From Bacteroidales bacterium (GTDB lineage: Bacteria; Bacteroidota; Bacteroidia; Bacteroidales; UBA7960), in contig SLRE01000320.1 in assembly GCA_007131125.1 (NCBI GenBank), positions 1 through 5,562 of the forward strand: 5,562 bases of DNA, read 5' to 3'. A program made the position numbers and the translations under genes. The notes beneath the pieces are model-generated. The model was not told the origin of the DNA and did not search any database. It saw only the letters and a program-made list of their open reading frames with translations. This document shows positions 1 to 5,272 of the stretch, in pieces; the stretch's first letter is position 1; every line of letters begins with the position of its first letter.

Positions 1-117
1 GGTATAGGTAACACGACCCGAAGAATTATGTTCCTTAAACCGCTGATTCACATCATCGGTATGACCAACATAATATACATCTGATTTTTCAGAATAAAGA
101 ATGTAGAGGTAGTACAT
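1..117 (-). CDS. GIY-YIG nuclease, N-terminal part (runs off the left edge)
   Basis: Reading leftward from an ATG at 117-115 gives 39 residues with no stop before the window ends. The product begins MYYLYILYSEKSDVYYVG and continues HTDDVNQRFKEH. The YLYIL and YYVG strands correspond to the GIY and YIG motifs, and the Arg in NQRFKEH matches the family's catalytic Arg. This fits the small single-domain GIY-YIG nucleases (UPF0213/YhbQ-like, usually about 80-100 residues), which are metal-dependent DNA-nicking folds; the cellular role of the stand-alone forms is poorly known. No convincing ribosome binding site precedes the ATG. The 5' flank on the minus strand is a tRNA-like repeat (168-243) carrying the tail of another GIY-YIG copy. 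Bases 1-68 match the right-edge copy with one silent difference, so joining the two would give a 100-residue protein. Confidence 0.85.
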   Translation of the reverse strand, partial: MYYLYILYSEKSDVYYVGHTDDVNQRFKEHNSSGRVTYT

Positions 118-146
118 AAAAGATCTTGTGAGAAACGGTTATATGC

Positions 147-167
147 CAGAATCCGTTTGATTCCGGA
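147..167. other. Small inverted repeat between tRNA-like copy A and the GIY-YIG start
   Basis: The arms CCAGAATC and GATTCCGG pair over eight positions with one mismatch around a five-base loop. No T-run follows on either strand, so it is not a standard intrinsic terminator. It lies in the short gap between the tRNA-like repeat and the GIY-YIG start codon and could form in the leader transcript. Function unknown. Confidence 0.3.
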
Positions 168-279
168 CCCCTCCTGGACTCGAACCATGGACCCTCTGAT
201 TAATCCCGCACGTGCGTGACTCTAACCAACTGAGACAAAACCCCGTCAAGTCCTTTTCCGGAAATAAGCTTTTCGATAA
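168..279 (-). repeat. tRNA-Asn-like repeat copy A fused to a GIY-YIG 3' end
   Basis: This block aligns without gaps to 5277-5388 with four mismatches. On the minus strand it reads as the last GIY-YIG codons (IEKLISGKGLDGVLS, then QLVRVTHVRD and TAA at 202-200), overlapping a tRNA-like segment. That segment has a D-arm-like CTCAGTTGGTTAGAG, a hairpin, AATCAGAGGGTC, and a T-arm-like sequence around GGTTCGAGTCC. The T-stem carries one mismatch and the central hairpin another, so this copy is more decayed than copy D. Homology stops at 279, which in copy D is the edge of a small AAGCC-TTC-GGCTT hairpin. It is not a functional tRNA: there is no paired acceptor stem and no proper anticodon stem. 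Confidence 0.8.
200..279 (-). pseudogene. GIY-YIG nuclease 3' remnant
   Basis: About 26 codons of GIY-YIG C-terminal sequence are in frame up to the TAA at 202-200, nearly identical to the end of the right-edge gene (ISGKGLDGVLS versus ITGKGLDGVLS). Beyond 279 the similarity ends abruptly. The frame continues a short way without a recognisable GIY-YIG core or an ATG and meets a TGA near 327. This is the tail of a lost copy, left upstream of the GIY-YIG gene that starts at 117. Confidence 0.7.
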
Positions 280-656
280 AGTGTTGTTGTATGCCGCACA
301 GAACGAATTGGTTACCCTCAAAACAAACTAATGAAATCAGATTAAAAAACATAGGCTATATGTTGCAAAACACAAAATAATGCACTATATTTAAACAGTC
401 GTTTTACCCTCTCACAATGTTTCTGCCCGCATCCATGATGATGTATGATGCAGCCTGGTCCACTTAAATAAATTACAAGCTTTTGTAAGTCTCTCTTTTA
501 ATCACCAACATCCTCCCTTTAGTATGAATATGGCTTGACAGATCAAGCCCTGAACTTAATAACAGGGGTTGGATCACTGGCTTCAAATATCCGGCAGGAA
601 GTTATTGCCGCAAAGGGCTTTCGCAATAATCAACATTACTCTTAACACAAAGCACC
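280..656. other. Gene-free stretch with two stem-loops
   Basis: No convincing coding frame is visible here on either strand; it is AT-rich with scattered stops. Two inverted repeats stand out: GGCTTGA/TCAAGCC with a four-base loop (532-549), and TTATTGC/GCAATAA (602-608 with 623-629) enclosing a short AAA/TTT inner stem. Neither is followed by a clear T-run. The second lies 27 bases before the lipoprotein ATG and may be a leader structure or the end of a lost upstream gene. I could not place a Bacteroidota-type -33/-7 promoter with confidence. Confidence 0.4.
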
Positions 657-1072
657 ATGAAAAGTCAAAACAAATTTTATGCTTACTCTCTGGTGGTAAT
701 TTTGATGAGTCTTTTTGTCATCATATGATGCAGTGGTGATGAAGATGAAATGCTGCCTGGTGAAGACACCCCAGGAAAAGTGTTTGATATTGACGGCAAC
801 GAATATAAAACGATGATCATTGACGACCAGGTGTGGATTTCGGAGAACCTTAAATACCTTCCTTCGGTGGTTGGCCAGGTACAGGACCTGAAACAACGCC
901 TTATTTTTTATTATGTGTATGGTTATAATGGTACGGATATAGATGCTGCTAATGCAACGAAGAATTACAAGAATTGCGGGGTTTTGTACAACTGGCCTGC
1001 CGTTATGGCTGGTCAACATCGAGCAATGCCAACTCGAGTGGAGTGCGTCGAATATCGCCCCCACACCCATAA
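657..1072 (+). pseudogene. FISUMP-domain lipoprotein, disrupted
   Basis: From ATG 657 the frame gives a lipoprotein signal: MKSQNKFYAYSLVV, a hydrophobic run ending FVII, then TGA (726-728), then CSGDEDE. The Cys is placed as a lipobox Cys, so the stop sits exactly at the lipobox -1 residue, which in the family is normally Gly, Ser or Ala. The frame then reads VFDIDGNEYKTMII, VWISENLKYLP, and NCGVLYNWPAVMAG, the hallmark of the FISUMP domain (TIGR02145), found in surface lipoproteins of Bacteroidota and Fibrobacter. At about 1011-1013 one base appears to be lost: the expected STSSNANSSGV continues in the next frame and meets TAA at 1070. The C-terminal half of the domain is missing. Three lesions together make a pseudogene the likeliest reading. 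A restart at ATG 750 is possible but would lack a signal peptide. Confidence 0.8.
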
Positions 1073-1138
1073 AAGACAACTCCTTCTTTATTGATTTATC
1101 AAGCAACCGGGCCATATATTCACTTAAACAAACAGATC

Positions 1139-2899
1139 ATGAAAAAGCTAATTTTTATCCTTGGATTATTAATGATGGTTTTCTCCGTTGCTCATGGGCA
1201 AATCATTCAAATCGAAAAAACCGGTACATCTGAAACTGCTTTTCCAAAAAAAAATGATAAAGGAACGTGGATTCACTGGTGCAATGGATATAATGATGGA
1301 GGCATGAGCTCGCTTGTTGGCACTCATTTTCATATAGCAAGCCGCTGGTTTCCTGAAGATCTAGAGGACTATCATGGGATGTTTATTGAAAAGATTGCGT
1401 TCTTTCCGCTTAATACAACCACAATCTCCGTAAGAATATGGACTGGAGATAATCCGACCACCTTGGTTTATTCCCAGCCAGTAAGTTCAATCACTCCAAA
1501 CACATGGAATGTAGTTGAGTTAGATGAACCATATGAAATAAATGCTTCGGAAGGATTGTGGTTTGGATTGTTGATAAAAATTACGGGTGTACCATTAGTC
1601 GGTTGGGATAATGGACAACCATTTTTTGAAAACAGGAATTGGCGCAGCGGCTCTGCTGGTGTAAATTGGACTCCTATTGAAAATTGGTATGATTGGACAC
1701 ATAACTGGAACCTGGCAGCATTTGTTACCGGCGGCCATCCGGTAACCTTCAATGTTGATATGAAAGATGCTGTTTCTGCATGTGGTACTGTGTTCAATCC
1801 TGAGATCCATAATGTCCATATTTCAGGAGAATTTTCCAACTGGCAGCAGCCAGGAACTAACCTCACCTTCAAATTATCTCCACCCGGTACTTTTATTGAA
1901 AATTGGGATTCTTACAAGGATTTTACCACTGACCTTTCTCCATGGATTGTTGTTGATGTTCATGGAGAGAATACATGGGGTGCTGCGCATTTTAGTTGGC
2001 CTGGCGAATCTTCCGCTTTTGGATGGATGGTAATGAATCCTCAGGCTACTGAACCTCCTCTTGCTTCCAGCTTTTCTGCTGTTGTTGGAACAAAATACGT
2101 TTTTTCTGTTACTTCAGAAGTAGACCCACCCCTTGTTGAAGAAAATAAATGGCTGATCTCTCCTCAGGTCAAGGTATCTCATCTCTCTGAACTTTCCTTC
2201 TATGCAAGGTCTTATACTGATTATTACGGGCTTGAAAGAATAAAAGTTTATGTGTCTCCAACAGGCGATCCTGATATTGGAAGTTTTGAAAAAATTAATC
2301 AGGGTGATTATATTGAGGTTCCTGTTAACTGGACCAGGTATACCTATGACCTTGCTTCTTATGCAGGAAGCACCATAAGGTTTGCAGTGGAAAATGTGTC
2401 AACCGATGCTTTTATGTTATTTCTTGATGGATTTAAAGTAACTAATATTTTCGGTGATGATTCAGACAAGGACATATATGCACTTATACTTAATCTTGAC
2501 CCTGGAACTTATGAGTACAAATTTTATATTACCGAGGGAGATAGTCCCTGCTGGGATATGGCTGAATGGGTGGGCGGGCCAAACCGGTCAATTTTTGTAG
2601 AGGGATCGATGGTAAAAGATCATACCTTTGGGGTTCCCTGTCAGGTCAATATTGATAACATTATTTCTTCCGGCCTGAAAATATTCCCAAATCCCGCAAC
2701 TTTAAATTTAAATGTTCAATCTGAATATATGTTTTTAGAGGTACGCATATTAGATCTATCAGGGCGTATTGTTTATAGTCAGGTTGTTAAAGATAATGTC
2801 ATTTTTATTAATGTTTCTGATTTTATCACAGGAATGTACTTTATTCAGATTATCGGTGAAAATCAATGTGTAACTCAAAAAATACAGGTAATACGGTAA
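1139..2899 (+). CDS. Secreted T9SS substrate with nested adhesin-like and carbohydrate-binding-like domains
   Basis: 586 residues. ATG 1139 is chosen over a longer in-frame extension because it opens a clean signal peptide (MKKLIFILGLLMMVFSVAHG, cleavage near residue 20). Residues about 21-197 form a beta-rich N-terminal domain (IEKIAFFPL, SVRIWTGDNP, WNVVELDEPYEI, LWFGLLI) of a type seen in Bacteroidota surface proteins. Residues 201-248 (VTFNVDMKDAV, VHISGEFSNWQQPGTN) and 443-498 (DKDIYALILNLDPGTYEYKF, GPNRSIFVEGSMV) look like two halves of one CBM20/48-like beta-sandwich. Between them, about 252-438 is a cleaved-adhesin/choice-of-anchor-J-like jelly roll (FIENWDSYKDFTTDLSPW, FGWMVMNP, KWLISPQ, LDGFKV). 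Residues 514-586 (KIFPNPA, VRILDLSGRIV, GMYFIQI) are a type A T9SS sorting tail (TIGR04183), implying export and surface anchoring or release. No catalytic motif is seen; adhesion or glycan binding is inference. No strong ribosome binding site is present, as is usual in this phylum. It is the only undamaged gene in the interior. Confidence 0.9.
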   Translation: MKKLIFILGLLMMVFSVAHGQIIQIEKTGTSETAFPKKNDKGTWIHWCNGYNDGGMSSLVGTHFHIASRWFPEDLEDYHGMFIEKIAFFPLNTTTISVRIWTGDNPTTLVYSQPVSSITPNTWNVVELDEPYEINASEGLWFGLLIKITGVPLVGWDNGQPFFENRNWRSGSAGVNWTPIENWYDWTHNWNLAAFVTGGHPVTFNVDMKDAVSACGTVFNPEIHNVHISGEFSNWQQPGTNLTFKLSPPGTFIENWDSYKDFTTDLSPWIVVDVHGENTWGAAHFSWPGESSAFGWMVMNPQATEPPLASSFSAVVGTKYVFSVTSEVDPPLVEENKWLISPQVKVSHLSELSFYARSYTDYYGLERIKVYVSPTGDPDIGSFEKINQGDYIEVPVNWTRYTYDLASYAGSTIRFAVENVSTDAFMLFLDGFKVTNIFGDDSDKDIYALILNLDPGTYEYKFYITEGDSPCWDMAEWVGGPNRSIFVEGSMVKDHTFGVPCQVNIDNIISSGLKIFPNPATLNLNVQSEYMFLEVRILDLSGRIVYSQVVKDNVIFINVSDFITGMYFIQIIGENQCVTQKIQVIR

Positions 2900-3073
2900 C
2901 AAGAGCATACTTTATGCAGCCAAAGTGCAGCAAAGGCAGTGGATAAAATAACAGAAGAGCATTTTGCACAGGACCTAGAAAAATTCCATCAGTAGTGGGA
3001 TGTAAGCAAGGACAATATTGAAAAGCAGGTGAAAAATTATTTGAAAAGGCAATATGAGACGAAAGACAATTAG
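2900..3073 (+). pseudogene. Unrecognised helical gene fragment with in-frame TAG
   Basis: Directly after the TAA of the T9SS gene, in the same frame, there is an open stretch with gene-like composition: KAVDKITEEHFAQDLEKFHQ, TAG at 2993-2995, then WDVSKDNIEKQVKNYLKRQY up to TAG at 3071-3073. It is rich in Lys and Glu and looks alpha-helical. There is no ATG near its start, so it is probably the 3' remnant of a lost gene and not an extension of the preceding protein, whose sorting tail ends where expected. I do not recognise the family. It may be chance, but the even charge pattern on both sides of the TAG argues for former coding. Confidence 0.4.
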
Positions 3074-3116
3074 CAATAATTATTTTTTGAATCAGAGGCA
3101 AAAACACAAAATCAGC

Positions 3117-3121
3117 AAGGA
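3117..3121 (+). promoter_or_regulatory. Ribosome binding site of the first ATC-hydrolase-like fragment
   Basis: AAGGA lies seven bases before the ATG at 3129. It supports that ATG as the original start although the gene downstream is broken. Confidence 0.5.
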
Positions 3122-3128
3122 ACAATTT

Positions 3129-3320
3129 ATGAAAACAGAAGCAATTTTTAATGGAGTAAGAAACGGATTTATTTTTGTTTATGGCTTTCAAAACAAGGTC
3201 GCGCAGTAGATTGGCAAAGAAAGGGGTCTGGAGCTTGATACTGCATCAAGCAGGGAGCTGTGAACCGCATAGGGAATGATGCTTAAAGAACAAACCGGTT
3301 TGGAACCACTGAAGAGATAG
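3129..3320 (+). pseudogene. ATC-hydrolase-family protein, N-terminal fragment with three in-frame stops
   Basis: The frame from ATG 3129 reads MKTEAIFNGVRNGFIFVYGF, QNKVAQ, TAG (3207), IGKERGLELDTASSREL, TGA (3261), TA, TAG (3270), GMMLKEQTGLEPLKR. It aligns with the N-terminus of the gene at 3683: VAQ-stop-IGKERGLEL matches VAREIGMDRALAL, so the first TAG stands where a Glu is expected, and the TGA aligns with a Gly. Both copies match what I know of the L-2-amino-thiazoline-4-carboxylic acid hydrolase family (PF14196), which opens the ATC ring on the way to L-cysteine in pseudomonads; most family members have no tested substrate. Only about the first 60 residues remain. The sequence then passes into a SnoaL-like fragment in another frame, suggesting a deletion junction near 3285-3310. 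Confidence 0.7.
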
Positions 3321-3598
3321 TTTTCACTAATCTGGAGGAGTGGGTAGAAGAATTAAAAGCTTGACTTTCAATCTATGGCTTCAAATCCTATAGTATAAGG
3401 TTTCTTGAAGAACCGACACATTTGTCAATCCAGGTATCTGAAACCGGCGACATGGCAACCGCCATCTATGAAGAACCGTTTGAGATGATTATCGAGGGTG
3501 AAAGTCATCTCATACTTTTACGAATGGCCACTACCTGGCGAAAGGACAACGGAGAATGGAAAATTGTGCAGTGGCATGGTGCCCGGCCGGTTGAATAA
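3287..3598 (+). pseudogene. SnoaL/NTF2-like domain protein, N-terminally truncated, with in-frame TGA
   Basis: After a TAA at 3284 the frame reads FGTTEEIVFTNLEEWVEELKA, TGA at 3362-3364, then LSIYGFKSYSIRFLEEPTHL, SIQVSETGDMATAIYEEPFE, and LRMATTWRKDNGEWKIVQWH before TAA at 3596. The ending TTWRKDNGEWKIVQWHGARP, with its preceding beta-strands, is typical of the SnoaL_3/DUF4440 group of the NTF2-like fold. This fold forms a cone-shaped ligand pocket used by varied enzymes and stand-alone binding proteins. About 30-40 residues of the usual N-terminus are missing, replaced by the ATC-hydrolase-like fragment. Both sides of the TGA are in the same frame, so a single nonsense change explains that break. 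It ends 84 bases before the second ATC-hydrolase-like gene and was probably co-transcribed with it. Confidence 0.7.
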
Positions 3599-3664
3599 AC
3601 TGACAGGCATTTAATCAGCATAGAATAATGAAAACTACTACATAAACTATCATGAATCCAAAAG

Positions 3665-3675
3665 AAAAGGAGGAG
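3665..3675 (+). promoter_or_regulatory. Strong Shine-Dalgarno sequence
   Basis: AAAAGGAGGAG centres GGAGG nine bases before ATG 3683. It fixes the start of the second ATC-hydrolase-like gene. It is unusually strong for Bacteroidota, where such motifs are generally weak, and may point to a foreign origin for this cluster. Confidence 0.65.
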
Positions 3676-3682
3676 TAATATT

Positions 3683-4174
3683 ATGGAGACAAATTTCAAT
3701 TCTGAGAAATTCACCGGAGCAAAGAGCGGAATGAGCATGTTTTTCGGCTATTTCGGTGAAGTAGCGAGGGAAATCGGCATGGACCGGGCCCTTGCCTTGA
3801 ATACAAGCATGAGCGAGGCCATGGGGGCTGCCGTTGGTCAGGCAATAAGGCAGGAAATGGATGTAAAGGAGTTTGATGCAGTTTCAACGGGCAACTTGGC
3901 GGGGCGTTATATGGATGACCTGATGGCCATCAGGCAGGACCGATAGGAAGTGGGTCCGAAAAAAGTCCTTTGTACTACAAAGCGATGCCCTATTTACGAG
4001 GCTGCTGAGGAATTAGGCATGGACAATGCCACCATCGAGGCCACATGCCGAGCAGGAGCAACACCCTACATGAACGCACTGGTACGTCAGCTGAATCCCC
4101 GGCTCAGCTACAGGCTGAGGCAATTCCGGTCATCTGCAAGCGAGCCTTGTATGGAGGAAATTGTACTTGATTGA
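3683..4174 (+). pseudogene. ATC-hydrolase-family protein interrupted by one TAG
   Basis: A single frame of 164 codons runs from ATG 3683 to TGA 4172-4174, broken only by TAG at 3944-3946. The first part (87 residues) reads FTGAKSGMSMFFGYFGEVAR, EIGMDRALAL, AIRQEMDVKEFDA. The second reads VGPKKVLCTTKRCPIYEAAE, GMDNATIEATCRAGA, then LNPRLSYRLRQFRSSASEPC and MEEIVLD. The CPIYEA, LNP-LSYRL and final EEIVL elements are landmarks of the L-2-amino-thiazoline-4-carboxylic acid hydrolase family (PF14196), and the total length of about 163 residues is normal for it. The TAG falls in a linker-like stretch (DR-stop-EVGPKKV). It could be a nonsense mutation, a sequencing error, or, less likely, readthrough; the strong ribosome binding site suggests recent activity. 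Substrate unknown. Confidence 0.8.
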
Positions 4175-4227
4175 GGTTGTCTGAAAGGGCTGGCATGTGC
4201 CCAGCGATGCGGAATGAACAAAGTTGG

Positions 4228-4422
4228 TTAACTATGTTGTCTCACAGGGGTATCCCAATCAACGGGATAATCCCGATGGAGCTGGCAATGCATTGAAGTC
4301 CAAAAGGACAGATCCAGATCCCCTTCCAAGTAGCGTTCGCATTCAACGCATAAGGGGCTGGATATTTTTGGCTTCTCGGCACTTCCGGGCCGCAACCACC
4401 GCCCCGATGGGAGTTTCAACAC
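4228..4422 (-). other. Unrecognised Cys/His-containing open frame
   Basis: A minus-strand frame of 64 codons contains PLCVECERYLEGDLDLSFW, then MHCQLHRDYPVDWDTPV. The CxxC, the later HC and the ordered aromatic residues look like a small metal-binding protein end. Its N-terminal part (PSGRWLRPGSAEKP) looks unlike protein, and the adjacent frame reads more naturally there (GVETPIGAVVAARKCREAKN). This suggests a gene with a frameshift near 4350-4370. I do not recognise the family. A plus-strand frame across 4224-4589 is open but of low-complexity character and is probably its shadow. Confidence 0.3.
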
Positions 4423-4462
4423 CCTTGGTCCGCACAGCGGCTACTAGTCATCTACCGGGAAC

Positions 4463-4615
4463 TCATCTACGCACGCATGGTAACCGAGCATGGGCCACCA
4501 CTTCGGCAATTTGCTCCGCTACTAACTCGCTAAGTAATTCGGCTTCAGCCTCTGGTGTGTCCGTGATCTGGATTAATTTGGTTATTTGACAATTTGATTT
4601 ATTTCTATTTGGCAC
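4463..4615 (-). other. Possible minus-strand gene start, unrecognised
   Basis: From a possible GTG at 4615-4613 a 50-residue frame reads CQITKLIQITDTPEAEAELL, then SELVAEQIAEVVAHARLPCV, ending at TGA 4465-4463. The acidic, heptad-like helical middle looks like real coding. Downstream on the same strand the frames break repeatedly (a further TGA near 4448), then open again as GVETPIGAVVAARK. It may be the 5' part of a decayed gene that also includes the Cys/His-containing segment at 4228-4422. No family is recognised and no ribosome binding site is clear. Confidence 0.3.
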
Positions 4616-4651
4616 AACACCAATCTTCCTGATGACACCGTAAGAACTTAA

Positions 4652-4864
4652 TTACATCTTTCAGGTCCGGAAAAGTCAGTCCAATACCTGCATGATCTGA
4701 TTGATGATTATCAGCCACCATTCAAAAGCATTGAAGAAATGGATGGGTATATTTTTGTATACACCTCCCCGGATCTTGCTAAAAATGTTTTCAAGCAGCT
4801 ATACGACAACCTTTATTATCAACACATTGAACTAATCTGTCACCCGGATGGTGTTTTTGTTTAG
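4652..4864 (+). pseudogene. Unrecognised C-terminal gene fragment
   Basis: After a TAA at 4649 the frame is open for 70 codons to TAG 4862-4864: GPEKSVQYLHDLIDDYQPPF, KSIEEMDGYIFVYTSPDLAK, VFKQLYDNLYYQHIELICH, PDGVFV. The alternating helix and strand pattern and residue use look like genuine protein. There is no start codon at the open end, and the first Met is internal (before DGYIF), so this is probably the 3' end of a gene whose front was lost. I do not recognise the family. Its codon use is AT-rich like the T9SS gene and unlike the GC-richer stretch just before it (about 3700-4560), which suggests a junction near 4600-4650. Confidence 0.4.
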
Positions 4865-5028
4865 AAGGATGTACTGTTTTTTGGGGTTGTAAGGTTTTGT
4901 GTGGCAATGAAAACCAATGGCAGGCGCTGTAGCGGGTGTTTTTTAAGTTTTCAACCTTAACTACTGCTTTTAGTATGCCAAATAAAGTAAGCCGCCTAAA
5001 GAACATTTTGTAAACGGCTAATTATTTA
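4865..5028. other. Short gene-free spacer before the tRNA-like array
   Basis: I see no convincing gene here. A minus-strand open frame crosses it but lacks protein-like character. The only structure noted is AGCCG/CGGCT (4990-4994 with 5015-5019), a weak pair with a 20-base loop and no T-run. Confidence 0.35.
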
Positions 5029-5150
5029 GCTCCACATCCAGTACCCGAACCAGGAACCCTCTGATTAATCCCGTACGTACGTGCCGATAACCAACTGACA
5101 TATACGAAAAAACCCACCAACATTTTGCCTGTCAGTGGGTTTCAAAAAAA
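5029..5150 (-). repeat. 122-bp tandem unit 1: tRNA-like copy B plus spacer
   Basis: This is the leftmost of three units spaced exactly 122 bases apart (5029, 5151, 5273) and the most diverged. On the minus strand the tRNA-like part keeps the D-loop-like CAGTTGGTTA and the AATCAGAGGGTTCCTGGTTCG core. The T-stem (CCTGG against ACTGG) and the central hairpin are damaged. The spacer holds an intrinsic-terminator-like hairpin. Decay rises with distance from the GIY-YIG gene, as expected of old duplicates. Confidence 0.75.
5107..5142 (-). terminator. Intrinsic-terminator-like hairpin between tRNA-like copies C and B
   Basis: On the minus strand AAACCCAC (5142-5135) pairs perfectly with GTGGGTTT (5117-5110), and the pairing runs into six Ts. 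The loop is 17 bases. It lies just downstream of tRNA-like copy C when read in the GIY-YIG direction. Confidence 0.6.
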
Positions 5151-5272
5151 GCTCCCCCTCCTGGACTCGAACCAGGGACCCTCTGATTAATCCCGTACTT
5201 GCGGGACTCTAACCATCTGACATATACAAAAAAACCCGCCAACATTGTGCCTGTCAGTGGGTTTCAAATAAA
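5151..5272 (-). repeat. 122-bp tandem unit 2: tRNA-like copy C plus spacer
   Basis: The tRNA-like part (5151-5222) has an intact T-arm, CCTGG and CCAGG around TTCGAGT (5176-5160). The central hairpin is slightly damaged: TCCCG and CGGGA still pair, but the closing C-G pair is lost. The D-stem CTC is lost (GTCAGATGG replaces CTCAGTTGG). Its spacer is nearly identical to that of unit 1. Acceptor-stem pairing is absent, so a working tRNA is not expected. Confidence 0.8.
5228..5264 (-). terminator. Intrinsic-terminator-like hairpin downstream of the GIY-YIG gene and tRNA-like copy D
   Basis: On the minus strand AAACCCAC (5264-5257) faces GCGGGTTT (5239-5232) with one mismatch, followed by a T-run of seven. 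It follows the GIY-YIG stop and tRNA-like copy D and could end that transcript. Confidence 0.55.

Noticed and set aside
139..321. A 60-residue minus-strand open frame across the left tRNA-like repeat
   Set aside because: It reads the tRNA-like element and GIY-YIG tail out of frame relative to the better preserved copy; the real GIY-YIG frame ends at 200.
943..1233. Plus-strand 96-residue frame bridging the FISUMP remnant and the T9SS gene
   Set aside because: It overlaps the start of the well-supported T9SS gene in another frame and shows no protein family features.
1468..1872. Long minus-strand open frame inside the T9SS gene
   Set aside because: It is antisense to a clearly coding multidomain protein and lacks recognisable motifs; a shadow frame.
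657..4174. Alternative genetic code in which TGA or TAG is sense
   Set aside because: Reading TGA 726 as Gly gives an ideal lipobox, but TGA at 4172 ends the ATC-hydrolase-like gene at its expected family C-terminus, the 586-residue T9SS gene has no in-frame TGA or TAG, and frameshift and truncation damage is also present.
4224..4589. Plus-strand 121-residue frame
   Set aside because: Rich in Ser, Thr, Ala and Arg with no family-like pattern; the minus-strand frames across the same bases look more like protein.
4585..4611. Bacteroidota-type promoter (TTTG and a TAnnTTTG-like box)
   Set aside because: The best -7 match has one mismatch and the spacing to upstream TTTG motifs is 15 or 23, not the usual 19 or so.
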